Part shown: in pieces, positions 49,066 through 60,129 of the stretch
Position numbering within the stretch: position 1 is the first letter of the stretch
Layout of the letters: the number at the start of each line of letters is the position of its first letter
NCBI RefSeq assembly: GCF_008831285.2
Contig: NC_045142.1
Span: 21,641,354-21,705,353 of the forward strand
Reading direction: 5' to 3'
DNA length: 64,000 nt
DNA from: Nymphaea colorata
Lineage: Eukaryota > Streptophyta > Magnoliopsida > Nymphaeales > Nymphaeaceae
The notes under the pieces: model-generated
The model's input: only the letters and a program-made list of their open reading frames with translations
What the model was told of the DNA's origin: nothing
Database searches by the model: none
Made by a program: the position numbers and the translations under genes

Positions 49066-49166
49066 TGTCACACCCCGACCTTTTTGACACTCAAACATTT
49101 TTTTTTCTAACATCCAACATCGAGGTGTGACAGTTTTTTGAGTGTCAAAAAGGTCGGGGTGTGACA
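49066..49166. mobile_element. 101-bp palindrome-ended element
   Basis: It runs from TGTCACACCCCGACC to GGTCGGGGTGTGACA. The outer 30 bases at each end are perfect inverted repeats, with about 40 bases between. The 5-bp duplication CTCAC flanks it (49061-49065, 49167-49171). A diverged version of its right end closes the surrounding 3.45-kb element (52085-52105). The ends look like those of an LTR, so it may be a solo LTR cut down to its ends, or a MITE-like unit. Non-coding. Confidence 0.75.
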
Positions 49167-50214
49167 CTCACCCTTCGTTCCTTCCTCTGCTGCCCTCTCT
49201 TGTCTCTCCCCTTTTGTTTGAACCCTCTCTCTCAATCTCTCCTCTTTGTCAGCACCCTCTCTCACTCATTTTCAGCCTCCCACACAACTACTGTGGGCCT
49301 CTTCTAATGACAGACCCCTCTCTTGAACTCTCTTTTTGTCGATTTTGACTCTTTTGTGGCTGTTTGGTCAATTGGGAATGTATTTTTCCCTCATACCAGT
49401 GAAGTGAAGGCGTTGGTTGTGAAGGTAGCGAGCAATCTTTGGTGTTGACGTTCATCGACCATTGGAGGTGGCTGCCGAGAGCATTGCGGCAGTTTGGACA
49501 CTAAATTTGGGGTGAGCGAGGCTTAATGGAACCTAAATTGTCGAATATTTATTGTTGGAGCATGAATAATTATTATTTGAGCATGCTAGACTCATGATTT
49601 GATGATTTGGAATCCATATTAGTGATGTTACTATTTTGGGAAAAGGTTACGACTATTTTTTTCGTGAAGAGGATTTAAGTGTATAACTATCTCTTTAGTG
49701 TGATGGATTGATTTTCGAAACTATTTGGGAGCATGTTAGAGATTTGATGTGGTTGAGAATATTTAGAACCGTCTTAGTGAACACGTGGCACATGATACTG
49801 TGAATGTGTGTTTTGTAGCGTTAGTTGTGTAAGAATATGTGAGTTGGGAAGTGGCCTATTGGAGGGCTTTGTGGGTCGACACTACCCGTTGACACTCTCT
49901 TGAGACGATGACATGCCTCACTGGTTATATTTTCTACTTGTATACATTGTAAATCAAAACGAGTAGAGAACTTACCATTTGATTATGTTTGTAGGTACAC
50001 CGGGCACGTCAAGTAGGTCTTGAGCAACGTGGGTTGTAGTTCGAGGTGTTTAATGGACGTGCGACAGGTATGGCGGCATTCCAGGCAAATCCCTGCCTGG
50101 GGCCAACGTGTGAATGCGTGTTCCTAGGATCGTGGGATTCTAGGATTGTGATGTGATTGAATGATTATTTTGTGAGTGAATGTATGTATGCATGCAAATG
50201 ATTTGATATATGAT

Positions 50215-51155
50215 AAGATTTGTTTTGAAAAGCTATTAGAAGTTTGTTTTGAAAAATGTTATGCATTGCATGTGCATGCTAGAATTGATAACTGCTTAGG
50301 ACAGATGAGGTGGGGTATCGAGTCGAGTGTCTCCTCGACCCCAATCGTGCATTAGAAAACATCATAGAATGATAATTGCCTAGGACAGCTATGAGCAAAT
50401 CACGGATCAAGACTACTCTTTGTGGTTTGGCTAAGTTTTGAAAGATGTGATTGATGTGTGTGATTGTGAATGTTGTGATTTGTTGCATATGCATTGTCAT
50501 AGGCAATGATGCAAAATTGAATGAATTGAAGAGTAGTTGTATGTATTGTTATGACGGCTAGCTAAGACTGTTAATGTTATGTGTAGTCCTCGTGGAGGCA
50601 ATTGGAGGTGTGGGTACACTTGTGAAGTGAACCAACCTCATGAGCTAACCAGTCATTTTGTGAATGATCTGTCATGTGACAAGTTTTGTTTTGGAAAGCT
50701 ATTAGAAGCTCGTTTTGAAAATTGTTACACATTTGCATGTGCATGCTAGAATTGATAACTGTTTAGGACAGATGAGGTGGGGTATTGAGTCGAATATCTC
50801 CTCGACCCCGATTGTGCATTAGAGAGCATCATAGAATGATAATTGCTTAGAACAGCTACGAGCCATCACGGATCGAGACTACTCTTTGGGATTTGGCTAA
50901 GTTTTGAAAGATGTGAATAATGTGTTTGATAAGATGTGAGTTCTTATGGATGTGAATGTTGTGATTTGTTGCATATGCATTGCCGCAGACAATGATGAAA
51001 ATGAATAAATTAGAGGATAGTTGTACCCGTATAGTATGACGACTAGCTAAGAATGTAATGATATGTATGGCCCTCGTGTGGAGGCAATTGAAGGTGTGGG
51101 TGCACTCGTGAAGTGTACCAACCTCATGAGCTAGCCAGTCATTTTGTGAATGTGC
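50215..51155 (+). repeat. Tandem duplication, period about 470 bp
   Basis: Two direct copies (about 50222-50688 and 50689-51155) share landmarks such as GTGCATGCTAGAATTGATAACTG, GACAGATGAGGTGGGGTAT, GGCTAAGTTTTGAAAGATGTGA and ACCAACCTCATGAGCTA. Divergence is roughly a tenth of sites by eye. Within each unit, GATAACTGCTTAGGACAG and GATAATTGCCTAGGACAG form a shorter internal repeat. No coding capacity. Confidence 0.8.
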
Positions 51156-52105
51156 TATGATAATGATAATAATGAAAGAATAAGAGATGAGAGGCCAGTG
51201 GGATGTGGCTATGTGTTTAGGAGTTGTCCCGCCTTCGCCACTCGTCTCGCCTGTTCGGAGCGCAGGCAATGCAAGGCCCCAGGGTACTGTTGTGTGATGT
51301 GCTTGAAGCGTTGGGCTCCCGCCTTTCCAACCTGGGTATCCTAGGGAAGGCTGAGTATCTCTCCTTGGAATTCACACACCCATGGATGAGTGTTCTACCG
51401 CTGCAGCGGGAATGGATCCATACTGTTATGGGCCACCACGGGGGTTATCTCTCGACTGTAGGCCGCCCATGGTGTGCACGTGCCTGTGTTTGCACCCACA
51501 GGAACTGTCAATTCACTAAAGCTAATGAAAATGAAAGTATGTGAATGAAATGTATATGAATGATGTGCATGTGAATTGAAATTGTGTTATTGTGGCCATT
51601 GAGTGGCCTTTACATGTCGTGGTGTATGTGAGAGGCCTTCTTGGCAAATGATGTGACTATGCCCTATCATGACATGATGATAATTTGTTGTTATGATTGT
51701 GATTATCTCATATTTGAGCCCTACCTAAGAGGGTTTGGGATTTTCCTGGCTTGTTGCTATACTGTGAAGACTAAGCCTTCAGTTGTTTCCTTTTTTTAGG
51801 TTTTGGCGGACCCGGGGCCACATCCTACTGGGGATGTTTTGGGTCTTTGGTAGTGTCGGGCGTCATGGTTTGGTCTCTATGATGTCTTATTTTTGTTAGG
51901 AATCAAATTTGTGGTTTGGGGCATTTTTGTCATACACATAGATGTGATTTTGTATGAATTGAAATTGTTATATAAATGAAAGTTTGCCTCATTGTTTCGA
52001 ATGACATAGCTCTCTCCTTTTTGAATTGTTGTGTAGTCGCACCTCAATGCTTTATGTTTAGAAAAAAAAAAATTTGTTTGAGGGTCAAAAGGTTGGGGTG
52101 TGACA

Positions 52106-52205
52106 GTGATGTTGAACTTGAAGAAGATGATGCAAACGATGATAAAGATGAAGATGATGAATGGCAATTAGATGATATCTTGTTCATTTGTTTTTTGCAA
52201 TAAAC
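52106..52205 (+). pseudogene. hAT transposase pseudogene, C-terminal tail
   Basis: After the GTGAT duplication the frame reads VELEEDDANDDKDEDDEWQ, then a stop at 52201-52203. It is the acidic tail expected after ELATIFEDDVEWLN on the other side of the 3.45-kb insertion, and parallels the tail at 30060-30134. Confidence 0.6.
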
Positions 52206-53093
52206 AAGTTCATCTTTTGATGTATAGGACCTTAAACTTATTTCTTAAAGTGTTACAACTTACAATATTATGATTATATTTAAGTTGATGAATATTCATT
52301 CATAAGCTTGTATTTATTTATGGCATGTTTTTTGTAGAGGAGATTTACTAGAAACAAAGAGGGCTTGTGTATTGGATAAAAGAGGGGGAAAGGAACACAA
52401 CTTTTTCTATAAAGTTGCCGCTGAAAGGACGAAGAAAAACATGACCAAAGGCATTGAAAGTTGGGTGGAGTTGGCTACACAACATAGTGCAATTCAATGG
52501 GTGGTGATTTATTGGATTATTATGCTAACTTGTTTTCCTCTCCTAGCTTCTTTCCTTCCCTAGAAAGGATTTAATCTAGAGAGTGAAATATTAGTATTCT
52601 TTTCTTTTTGTAGGCTTAATTTTGTGTTAAGCAAGAGGCTGGCTGAGAGCTTTGCAAGCAAGCCACCTTCTCCTTCATCTTTGTGCTGCATTCACATGGG
52701 CAGAGACTCCTATAAAGAATGAAGAGGGGCAAAGGATCCTCTCGACAGTGATTCTCGAGGCTCAATGCCTTCCCACTCCCCACATCCACCCCCACTGCTG
52801 CAGCCACCGCAGCCGCCACCTCCCACCCCCCCTCTCAAACAAAAATAAGAATTAAGGCCCCATTAGCCTGGGCAGAGATGGGCATATTTTTCTAGATTTT
52901 CCAGTTTTATCTTATTTTTTTCAGCCTTTTGAATTTCTTTACACTAAAAAAAAATTATGATATGTTTACAATACGGCATAACTGCTAGCCTATTGTGGGC
53001 CGTGGCTGTAAGGAAAAGGAAAACAAACAAGTTCTCTATGTGTATATTGCAGTGTGGCACTCTGAATGAAACTGAGATTAATAGCATTCTTAC
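52206..53093. other. Non-coding, presumed intron sequence
   Basis: No domain or element boundary was recognised. A CCACC/GCAGCC-rich tract lies at about 52770-52840. Confidence 0.35.
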
Positions 53094-53193
53094 CATATCT
53101 ATATTATAATCCAATCCCGAGCCTTTACATTTCTTTGAAGGAGCAGTTAGCACATTCGCCTTTGGTGTTCTGAGTGAGTTGCTCACAAATATT
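53094..53193 (-). CDS. Candidate upstream exon of the minus-strand gene
   Basis: On the minus strand, TATTTCAG is followed by 100 open bases and then ATATG|GTAAGA, a near-consensus donor. The frame gives IFVSNSLRTPKANVLTAPSK and ends at a codon border (phase 0). The next exon of the minus-strand gene (35196-34992) also starts at phase 0, so joining them keeps the frame. If right, the intron spans about 17.9 kb and contains elements C and F and the split hAT. It is equally possible that this exon belongs to a separate gene. No domain recognised. Confidence 0.45.
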
Positions 53194-53429
53194 CTGAAAT
53201 AATTAAACCAAATCAGCATTCAAGATAAACATAATTAGAGATCCAGTCAATGAGATTCAGTACAGATCTAAGAGAATAAATTTATATCGCTATGAGGAGG
53301 TTACAACAGCTGAAAATTTTTCATTGCAACAAGTTCAAAAAAAATGTGTGTATTAATAAGTATAAAGGCAGAAGGAAGAGCTTTTCCCAGACACAGGTGA
53401 TCAGGATTAAGTTTCAAATGAAATCTTAC

Positions 53430-53465
53430 TCAACAAGGTCTCCCAAAACCACTTTTTGTTGAGCC
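53430..53465 (-). CDS. Possible small exon upstream of 53193
   Basis: Thirty-six minus-strand bases encode AQQKVVLGDLV and end in GA|GTAAGA, a good donor. Their 2-base remainder fits the single leading base of the 53193-53094 exon (giving Glu). The acceptor (GGAAAG) lacks a strong pyrimidine tract, so the left limit of this exon is uncertain. Confidence 0.3.
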   Translation of the reverse strand, partial: GSTKSGFGRPC

Positions 53466-53803
53466 CTTTCCAATTAGAAGATTAATGGTTCAGTTAATGT
53501 AAGATAGATTACCACCTGTGAGGTTGACAATGCCCTTTCAATCTAACAGAACTTGTTTCATCCATGTTGCAGGGTTTTGATGGAAATGTAGATCTGCCAA
53601 AAGGGCATACCAAGAAGAAAGATTTGAGTCCATGTGAAAACTAACATTATTGCAGTGTAAGTAGACTAAGTGTTATATGGAAGAGACAAGTTGCAATAGC
53701 TAAATAAAATTGGACTTGCAAAAGCCCTCACTGGCTGAATCAAACAGCTTGATGGAGAGAGACTGGAGACTTGGTTTCTTAAAGTAGAAAACCTATGTCA
53801 CAT

Positions 53804-53925
53804 AGGTACGGGTACGGGTACGGGTACGGGTGCGGGTATCGGTACGGGTGCGGGTACGGGTACTGGTACGAATACGGGTACGGACCATTTTCAAAAAATT
53901 TGGGTACGGGGGTACGGCCGTACAC
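53804..53925 (+). repeat. Degenerate (GGTACG)n array
   Basis: About 75 bp of hexamer GGTACG, with GGTGCG and GGTATC variants, are followed by AATTTGGGTACGGGGGTACGGCC. The related words GTACCGGTATCGGTAC occur at 54739-54755, where copia copy D begins. The two may bound one element of about 960 bp. Confidence 0.75.
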
Positions 53926-54628
53926 ACATATATATAATTCAAACAAAATAACATATTCACACATATATATCAAAAAATTGCAAACAAAATAACACGCTTA
54001 CTTTCACACATAAATCATGGTCCAAAACACAGTATGGAAGTAATTAACATGCAATTATACAAACATGTCAGCTTTCTTGATTCTCCTCAGTCGAAATAGA
54101 TGAATCCTCTCACGATACGATATATCACAGCAATAACTAGGGAAGACGCAGTTAACAGGGATCATGTAGTGCAAAATGCCAAAATCATATACAGTACAAA
54201 TGTTGGCAAATTTGTATTGTATAATACAAATTTGAAACCCTCTCGGGTAGAGAAAGGGCTAGCCAGAGGGAGAGGTGATGGAAATAAACATTAGAGAAAG
54301 GGCGAGCCAGAGGGAGGGGTGATGGTTTTTCTGCACACTGTCTCCGTCGCCGGCGGCGAAGGCAGGGGTGGAGTCGATGAAAATGAAAACAAAAAATGAA
54401 AAAAAGAAAGTCACAGTCACCTCCTGCCGCTGCCGTTGTCGTCACCGCTGCCGTCGCCTGCGTTCGCCGCCCCTGCTGTCGCCTGTGTTCACAGCTACTT
54501 TGTCGCCGGAGAGAGACGAGAGGTAAGAGTCGTAAGAGGTAAGACGCAAGGGTTTTGTTTTACGTTTTTTTTTTAACGTCAAAATATTTTTAAAGTTGAA
54601 ATGAAATAAACGTTAGAAAAAAAAAGAA
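53926..54628. other. Interior of the GGTACG-bounded segment
   Basis: It holds a direct duplication of AGAGAAAGGGC(T/G)AGCCAGAG plus GTGATGG (about 54248-54281 and 54293-54328) and a GC-rich stretch of CCGTCGCC type (54335-54520) that looks like captured gene leader sequence. The open frames in the GC-rich part have no recognisable domain. Confidence 0.35.
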
Positions 54629-54730
54629 CAAAATTGGACTCGGTCAATATTGACCGTGTCCAATTTTGGATAGATACGGCTCCGGTGCGTTGACCGTACC
54701 CGGTACGGTCAACGCCGCACCGGAGCCGTA
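54629..54730. repeat. Two adjacent large palindromes
   Basis: The first, at 54629-54668, has 20-base arms (CAAAATTGGACTCGGTCAAT and its complement with one mismatch) meeting at AATATT. The second, at 54675-54730, has arms of about 25 bases (TACGGCTCCGGTGCG then TTGACCGTAC), one arm carrying three extra bases. They lie next to the truncated end of copia copy D. Confidence 0.85.
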
Positions 54731-54764
54731 CCCAGGCCCGTACCGGTATCGGTACTGGCGTATC

Positions 54765-55590
54765 ATAGCTCCTATATCTTCTAGCAAGTGTCGAATCCAA
54801 GTCACTTCTGCTATCCCTGCAGCCATACATCAGTATTCAGCCTCTGTACTTGATCTTGCAACTGCTCTTTGTTTTCTACTACTCCAAGATACCAAATTTT
54901 TGCCTATGAAGATGCAAAAACCATATATAGATCTTCTTTCATCTGGGTCTCCCGCCCAATCAGCGTCGGTATACGTGATTAATTCATGACCAGCAGCTTC
55001 ATTCTCACTTCTATAATACACTAATCCATCTCCAATGGTTCCCTTGAGATACCTTAGTATTCTTTTAACTGCATTCATATGTGTGTCTCTAGGTGCATGC
55101 ATAAATTGAGACATTTGATTTACTACATAGGTAATATCAGGTCTGGTAAATGTTAAATATTGCAAAGCACCAAACAATACTGCGATATTTGGTGGGGTTT
55201 TCATATGTTTCCCCATCATTTATACTCATCCTTTGGTTCAGAATACTACGTGTTTCAGCAGGCTTACAATCTGTCATGCATATTCTATCCAATAGGTCAA
55301 GAGTATATTTTTGTTCTGTCAAGGTAAGACAATCTCCTTGCCTATCAATTTCAACCCCAAGGAAATATCGCAAGCTTCCATGATCTTTCATCTTAAAGTT
55401 TCTCATTAGCAGACCCTTTATCTCATCAAAATGTTTCTCTGAGCTCCTTGTAATGATGATGTCATCAACATATATAAGAAGGAGGGTAGTAACATTTTCT
55501 TTCTTGAAAATAAAAAGGGAATGGTTGAGGGGACTATTTCGAAATCTATATTCTTTAATTTTGTTTGAAAAACTATCAAACCATGACCGT
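54765..55590 (-). mobile_element. Copia copy D, RT/RNase H part, 3' truncated
   Basis: This is the same family as A and C. The minus strand encodes the end of RT with IKNIDF-type and YVDD-region sequence (YMLMTSSLQG near 55480), then RNase H (TYTDADWAGDPDERRS, ARSSTEAEY). Frames are broken at several points: a frameshift near 55180, and a stop where copy C has the Arg codon of SSTEAEYRCMA. Homology stops near 54765 at HLLEDIG, so the RNase H end, polypurine tract and 3' LTR are gone. It continues at 60976 after element E. Confidence 0.88.
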
Positions 55591-55626
55591 TGTTACGTGC
55601 AGCCAAGGGAGAGGAGAGAAGAGAAC

Positions 55627-55657
<31 letters not shown>

Positions 55658-55827
55658 CTATCTATCGTATTGACTAAAGCTGCCCTAATCTCATGTAAAT
55701 GAGAATTAGGGTAAAGTAACAAATTACAAAAGAGGTCCATAAATAAAACCCTTATTTATAAAGAGCTGTTCCTAAACTCTTAAATATTCAAAAATACCAC
55801 CTAACACATATTATTCAACACTCCCCC

Positions 55828-58800
55828 TCAAGTTGGAGCATAGATGTTAATCATGCTCAGCTTGTCACAATATCTAGAAAATTCTGCAATAGGCAAGACT
55901 TTGGTGAAGATATCAGCGGTTTGATCTTTAGAGGCTACATGTATAGTTGAGATAATTCCCTCTTGAACCATATCGCGAATATAGTGGCAATCTACTTCGA
56001 TGTGCTTTGTCTTCTCATGAAATACTGGATTATTGGTAATATAGGTAGCCGTTTTGTTATCACAAAACATCTTCATAGGAGTAGAAGTTGGAATACCGAG
56101 ACTCTCAAGGATCTAGACCATGTCATTTCAGCAGCCGTTTGAGCCATAGCACGATATTCAGACTCTGCACTTGATCTAGAAACAACATTTTGTTTCAAGA
56201 GATGAGATTTTCTCCCACAAACACACAAAACCCTGTGGTGGACTTCCTATCATCAACTGAGCCTGCATAATCTGCGTCGCTATAAGCTTTGACATCAAGA
56301 GATATACCCTTTTTAAAGAAAAGTCCTTTGTCAGGGGAGGACTTCAAGTACTTGACAATCAACATAGCTGCATCCCAATGTGATTTTCTTGGTTTTTCCA
56401 TGAATTGGCTTAATTTTCCCACAGCAAAACTAATGTCTGGTCAAGTTACTGTCACATAGAGAAGCCTACCAATCAATGATCTGTATGCATGAGAAGCTAC
56501 CTCTTCCGATTCATCATCAAATAGGTGTACCCGTGGGTTCATAGGAAGAGTTGCAGGTTTAGCTCCCAGCATCCCTGTGTCCTGTAATAGATCAAGAACA
56601 TACTTCCTTTGCGATAACACCACTCCTTCCTTACTACGAGCAACTTCAATGCCAAGTATCGTAGCTGGCCAAGATCTTTGGTAACAAAGTGTTGTTGAAG
56701 AAATTTCTTTGTATGAGCTACCTCCTGCTCACATTCACCTGTCAACACAATATCATCAACATACACCACTAACACCACAGTACCTCTAGATCCCTTCTTG
56801 ATGAATAATGAATGGTCCAGGTGAGATCTCTTGAAACCACATTTTAATACAACTTCTGAAAATTTATGAAACCAAGCACGAGGACTTTGTTTCAAGCCAT
56901 ATATAGCTTTCTTTAGCCTGCACACTTTACCACACTCTCCGTGACGTTCAAAACCAGGAGGCTGCTGCATATACACGGTCTCATCAAGATCTTCATATAA
57001 GAAGGCATTTTTGATATCCAGCTGATATAAGGGTCAATCATAATATACTGCAACAGAGACAATAAGACGTATGGTGCCCATCCTCACCACAGGAGAAAAA
57101 GTCTCAAAGAAATCCACCCCATAGGTTTGGGTATAACCTTTTGCTACAAGACGAGCTTTGTAGCGCTCCACTGAGCCATCAGATAGGTACTTGATGGTAA
57201 ATACCCATTTGGAGCCCACAACTTCACAACCAGATGGGGGATCAACCAATTCCCATGTGCCCTTTTGCATTAGAGTCTCCATTTCATCCTGCATAGCCTG
57301 CCGCCACTTAGGATCAAGTAACGCAAGTTGGTGGTCGGAGGGAATAGAATGTATTGACAATGCTGACACAAATTTCTATAGATGTCCACCAATACCAGTA
57401 GTAGAAACAAACTGAGATATAGGATGAAGAGTACATTGTCTTTTGCCTTTGCGTAAAGCAATGGGTAAGTCCAAAGACATGTCAGGAGCATCCTTGGCAG
57501 GGGTAGTAACATCAGAAATACTTACATCCTGAGAAGCGACTGGTGGACAATCCTGAGCAGGAGTGTGTCGGCAGGTGTAGACCAATGGAGGATCATGGAA
57601 TCTGCTGGCACTTGGAAATGAATCATAAGGAACAGATTGCAGGGGAACCGGTGTGATAGGTAAAGGCATAGACGACGACCTGTCGGATACTGATGGAGTA
57701 GAGTGAAAATAAGGACTTGACTCAAAGAATGTAACATCTGCACTGATGTACTGCTTATGAGTGTGGGAGTCAAAACAGAAATAACCCTTTTGGTGTTTTG
57801 GATAACCAATGAAAATGCATTTAATTGATTGTGCACCAAGTTTGTCTTTATTAGGACCAAGGATGTGAACAAAGCAAGTGCACCCAAAGACTTTGGGTGG
57901 AAGGGAAAACAGGGGTCTATCTGGATAGAGAACTTAAATGGGAATTTGATTGCCAATAGACAAGGATGGAAGACGGTTAATTAGGTAACATGCAGTGAGT
58001 ATGGCATCACCCCAAAATTGCGCCGGAACACAACTATGTATCATGAGAGTGCGAGCCATGTCAAGTAGCTGACGATGTTTACGTTCGGCAACACCATTTT
58101 GTTGAGAAGTGTGAGGGCAAGTGAATTGAGGACATATTCCATATTTGGTGTAAAACTGTAGCAGGGTATTGGATTTGAACTCACAAGCATTATCAGTGCG
58201 AATGTTTTTGACAATGGAATCAAACTGAGTCTTTATTTCAATAATGAAATTTTGAAGAATACAAATAACTTCAGACCTCTCTTTTAACAAGAACACCCAA
58301 CTAAGATGAGAAAAATCATCAACAATAACAAGGTAATACCTAAATTTGGCCCGGCTTACAACCCAGATAGGCCCCCAAACATCAACATGAATAAGATCAA
58401 AAACTGCATGACTCGACGGACTACTGCTGGAAGGAAAACTACTTCTAGTGTGTTTGCCCAATTGACAGGCCTCACACTGGAATGACTCAGACACAGAAAT
58501 ATTAGGGAGAACACCACGAAGCTTGGATAATGAAGGATGGCCTAGCCGGAGATGCCACTGATATAGATTTGGCTTAGATAGAGCCATAGATGCCACGCCC
58601 TCCACTGGTTCCGACAGTAAGTAAACTCTCTTGTGCTCATGGTTGCCACCAATCGTCTTCCCATTTTGCAAGTCCTGAAAAACACATGACCAGGATCAAA
58701 TATGGCTCTACAACGCAAATCTTTCGTCAACTGAGTAACAAATAGAAGGTTAGCAGAAAACTCTGGAGCATATAAAACATGGGAAAGAAGGATAGAACCA

Positions 58801-60054
58801 GGAAGTTTAACATCCCCAATTCCCATAATAGGAGAAAGCTTTCCGTTGGCAAGCCTAACATGTTGAGGCTGTGGAAAACGATGCAATGAAGTAAATACGT
58901 GAGGCTGACTGCAAAAGTGTTTCGAAGCCCCAGAATCAATAATCCACATAGTACCTGGTTCATGAGAAGAAGTACTAGCAACAGAATCCACCATGACCGA
59001 GGAGGCAGCTGTAGACATCGTGGTAGGAGGAGGTCGCTGAGCCATAAGTTGATCATACTCTGCCTTACTCATAGTCACTGTGGAGTTCTCAGAATTCATC
59101 GAGGAAGGAATCTCTCCCAGTGGTGTAGCAACTCGGGCAGACCCTACAGGAATATGAGAAGAGAAGGTCCCTCTGCCCCCCTTAAGTACTAGATCCCCTG
59201 CCATGGGAAGTAGAAGTCGGTCTACCATGTTTGTCCCAACATCTATCTTCCAAATGTCCCAATTTTCCACAGAATGTACATTGAAATCTTCCTCTGCCCC
59301 CTACACCACCTACACCACGACCTGAGCCTCTTCCCCTAGTGGCTTGCCCACGCCCTCCAGACACAGCTAAGGCTGTAGAAGGAGACTCACTCTGGGACTG
59401 AGAGAGAGATACAGCCAATCTACTGAGTCTATTATATGCCTCAGCAAGATCTGGAATTTATGCTCCAGTAAGCATCTGAACTTTTGCGACCTCATACTTA
59501 GGGGACAAACCAGCCAAGAACTTAGCCACCATAGTCTGCTCAAAATGCGTCTTGTAACATGCCTGACATGGAGGTCGAAGAGCCTTCAATCGTTCATACG
59601 CAGCTTTAACTGAAGCAAAGTATTGAGATAGTTCCAATTCACCTTGCTGCAATTTAAGTAACTCTTCCTCAACTTGTAAAATTTTTGAGACATTCTTGTC
59701 ATGAGAATAAGTTTGTCTCAAGAACGTCCACATATGTTTGGCAGTCGTACAGTAGGCAAGAGTAGGAGCTATATCCGTCTACACACTGTTCATGATCCAG
59801 GACATAACAATACTATTATCTTCTTTCCATGTGGCATATTTCCCAGTTTTAACACTCGGTTCATCTTCATCAATGATATGGTCTTTCCGATGTCCTACTA
59901 CAGACATCATAAACATTCGTGACCAGATTTCATAGTTGTGACAATCTAATTTCACAGTAGAACCATAGAAGAAAGGAGTCCCAACCACCTTGTATTCAGT
60001 ACGAGACTCGATCTTAGAATTGTCTCCCATATTAGACGGCTGTCCAGGCTCCAT
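55828..60054 (-). pseudogene. Element E gag-pol, multiply broken
   Basis: The gag ATG is at 60054 (MEPGQPSNMGDNSK). Gag continues past a TAG near 59778 and a TAA near 59457 to the zinc knuckle CTFCGKLGHLEDRC (about 59305-59260). Protease is IIDSGASKHFC (about 58948-58916). A frameshift lies near 58680. The HHCC and integrase core (WHLRLGH, HVDVWGP, RTDNACEF, SQQNGVAERKHRQ) span 58600-58050. Stops lie near 57936 and 57376, before RT. RT has ARLVAKGYTQTYG, a stop near 57033, LKKAIYGLKQSPRAW, YVDDIVLTG, then a frameshift near 56660 and another stop near 56440. RNase H (SDADYAGSVDD, CDNKTATYI) ends at 55828. At least six stops and two or three frameshifts exclude an active polyprotein. Note the integrase motif TDNACEF where TDNGTEF or DSGGEF is usual. 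Confidence 0.92.
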
Positions 60055-60129
60055 CACAACTCCCACAAAAAGAGAACAGCACTAATATATATTTACCGCA
60101 GAAAGGGACGATAAAGTATGCAAATGATA

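Larger units (their letters stand above)
48656..52105. mobile_element. 3.45-kb TG...CA insertion (solo-LTR-like) in the hAT pseudogene
   Basis: The segment starts TGTACCGCTCG and ends GGTTGGGGTGTGACA, and is flanked by the 5-bp duplication GTGAT (48651-48655 and 52106-52110). hAT-like sequence resumes directly on the far side. TG...CA ends and a 5-bp duplication fit an LTR retrotransposon relic or a very long solo LTR. I see no gag or pol inside. It holds a GC-rich part (48680-48900), a CT-rich part with a nested 101-bp element, and a direct duplication at 50.2-51.15 kb. Strand and superfamily are not fixed. It could also be a composite element. Confidence 0.65.

Noticed and set aside
48599-49110. 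Overlapping open frames on both strands in the GC-rich stretch
   Set aside because: Low-complexity Arg/Pro/Ser/Leu composition in every frame. It lies within the 3.45-kb insertion and has no domain.
53540-53645. Exon-like open segments on both strands (plus: LTELVSSMLQGFDGNVDL; minus: antisense frame starting MDSNLSSWYALL)
   Set aside because: The plus-strand piece has a good acceptor (CATGTTGCAG) but no linked exon was found, and only one of two overlapping antisense frames could be real. Left as unresolved.
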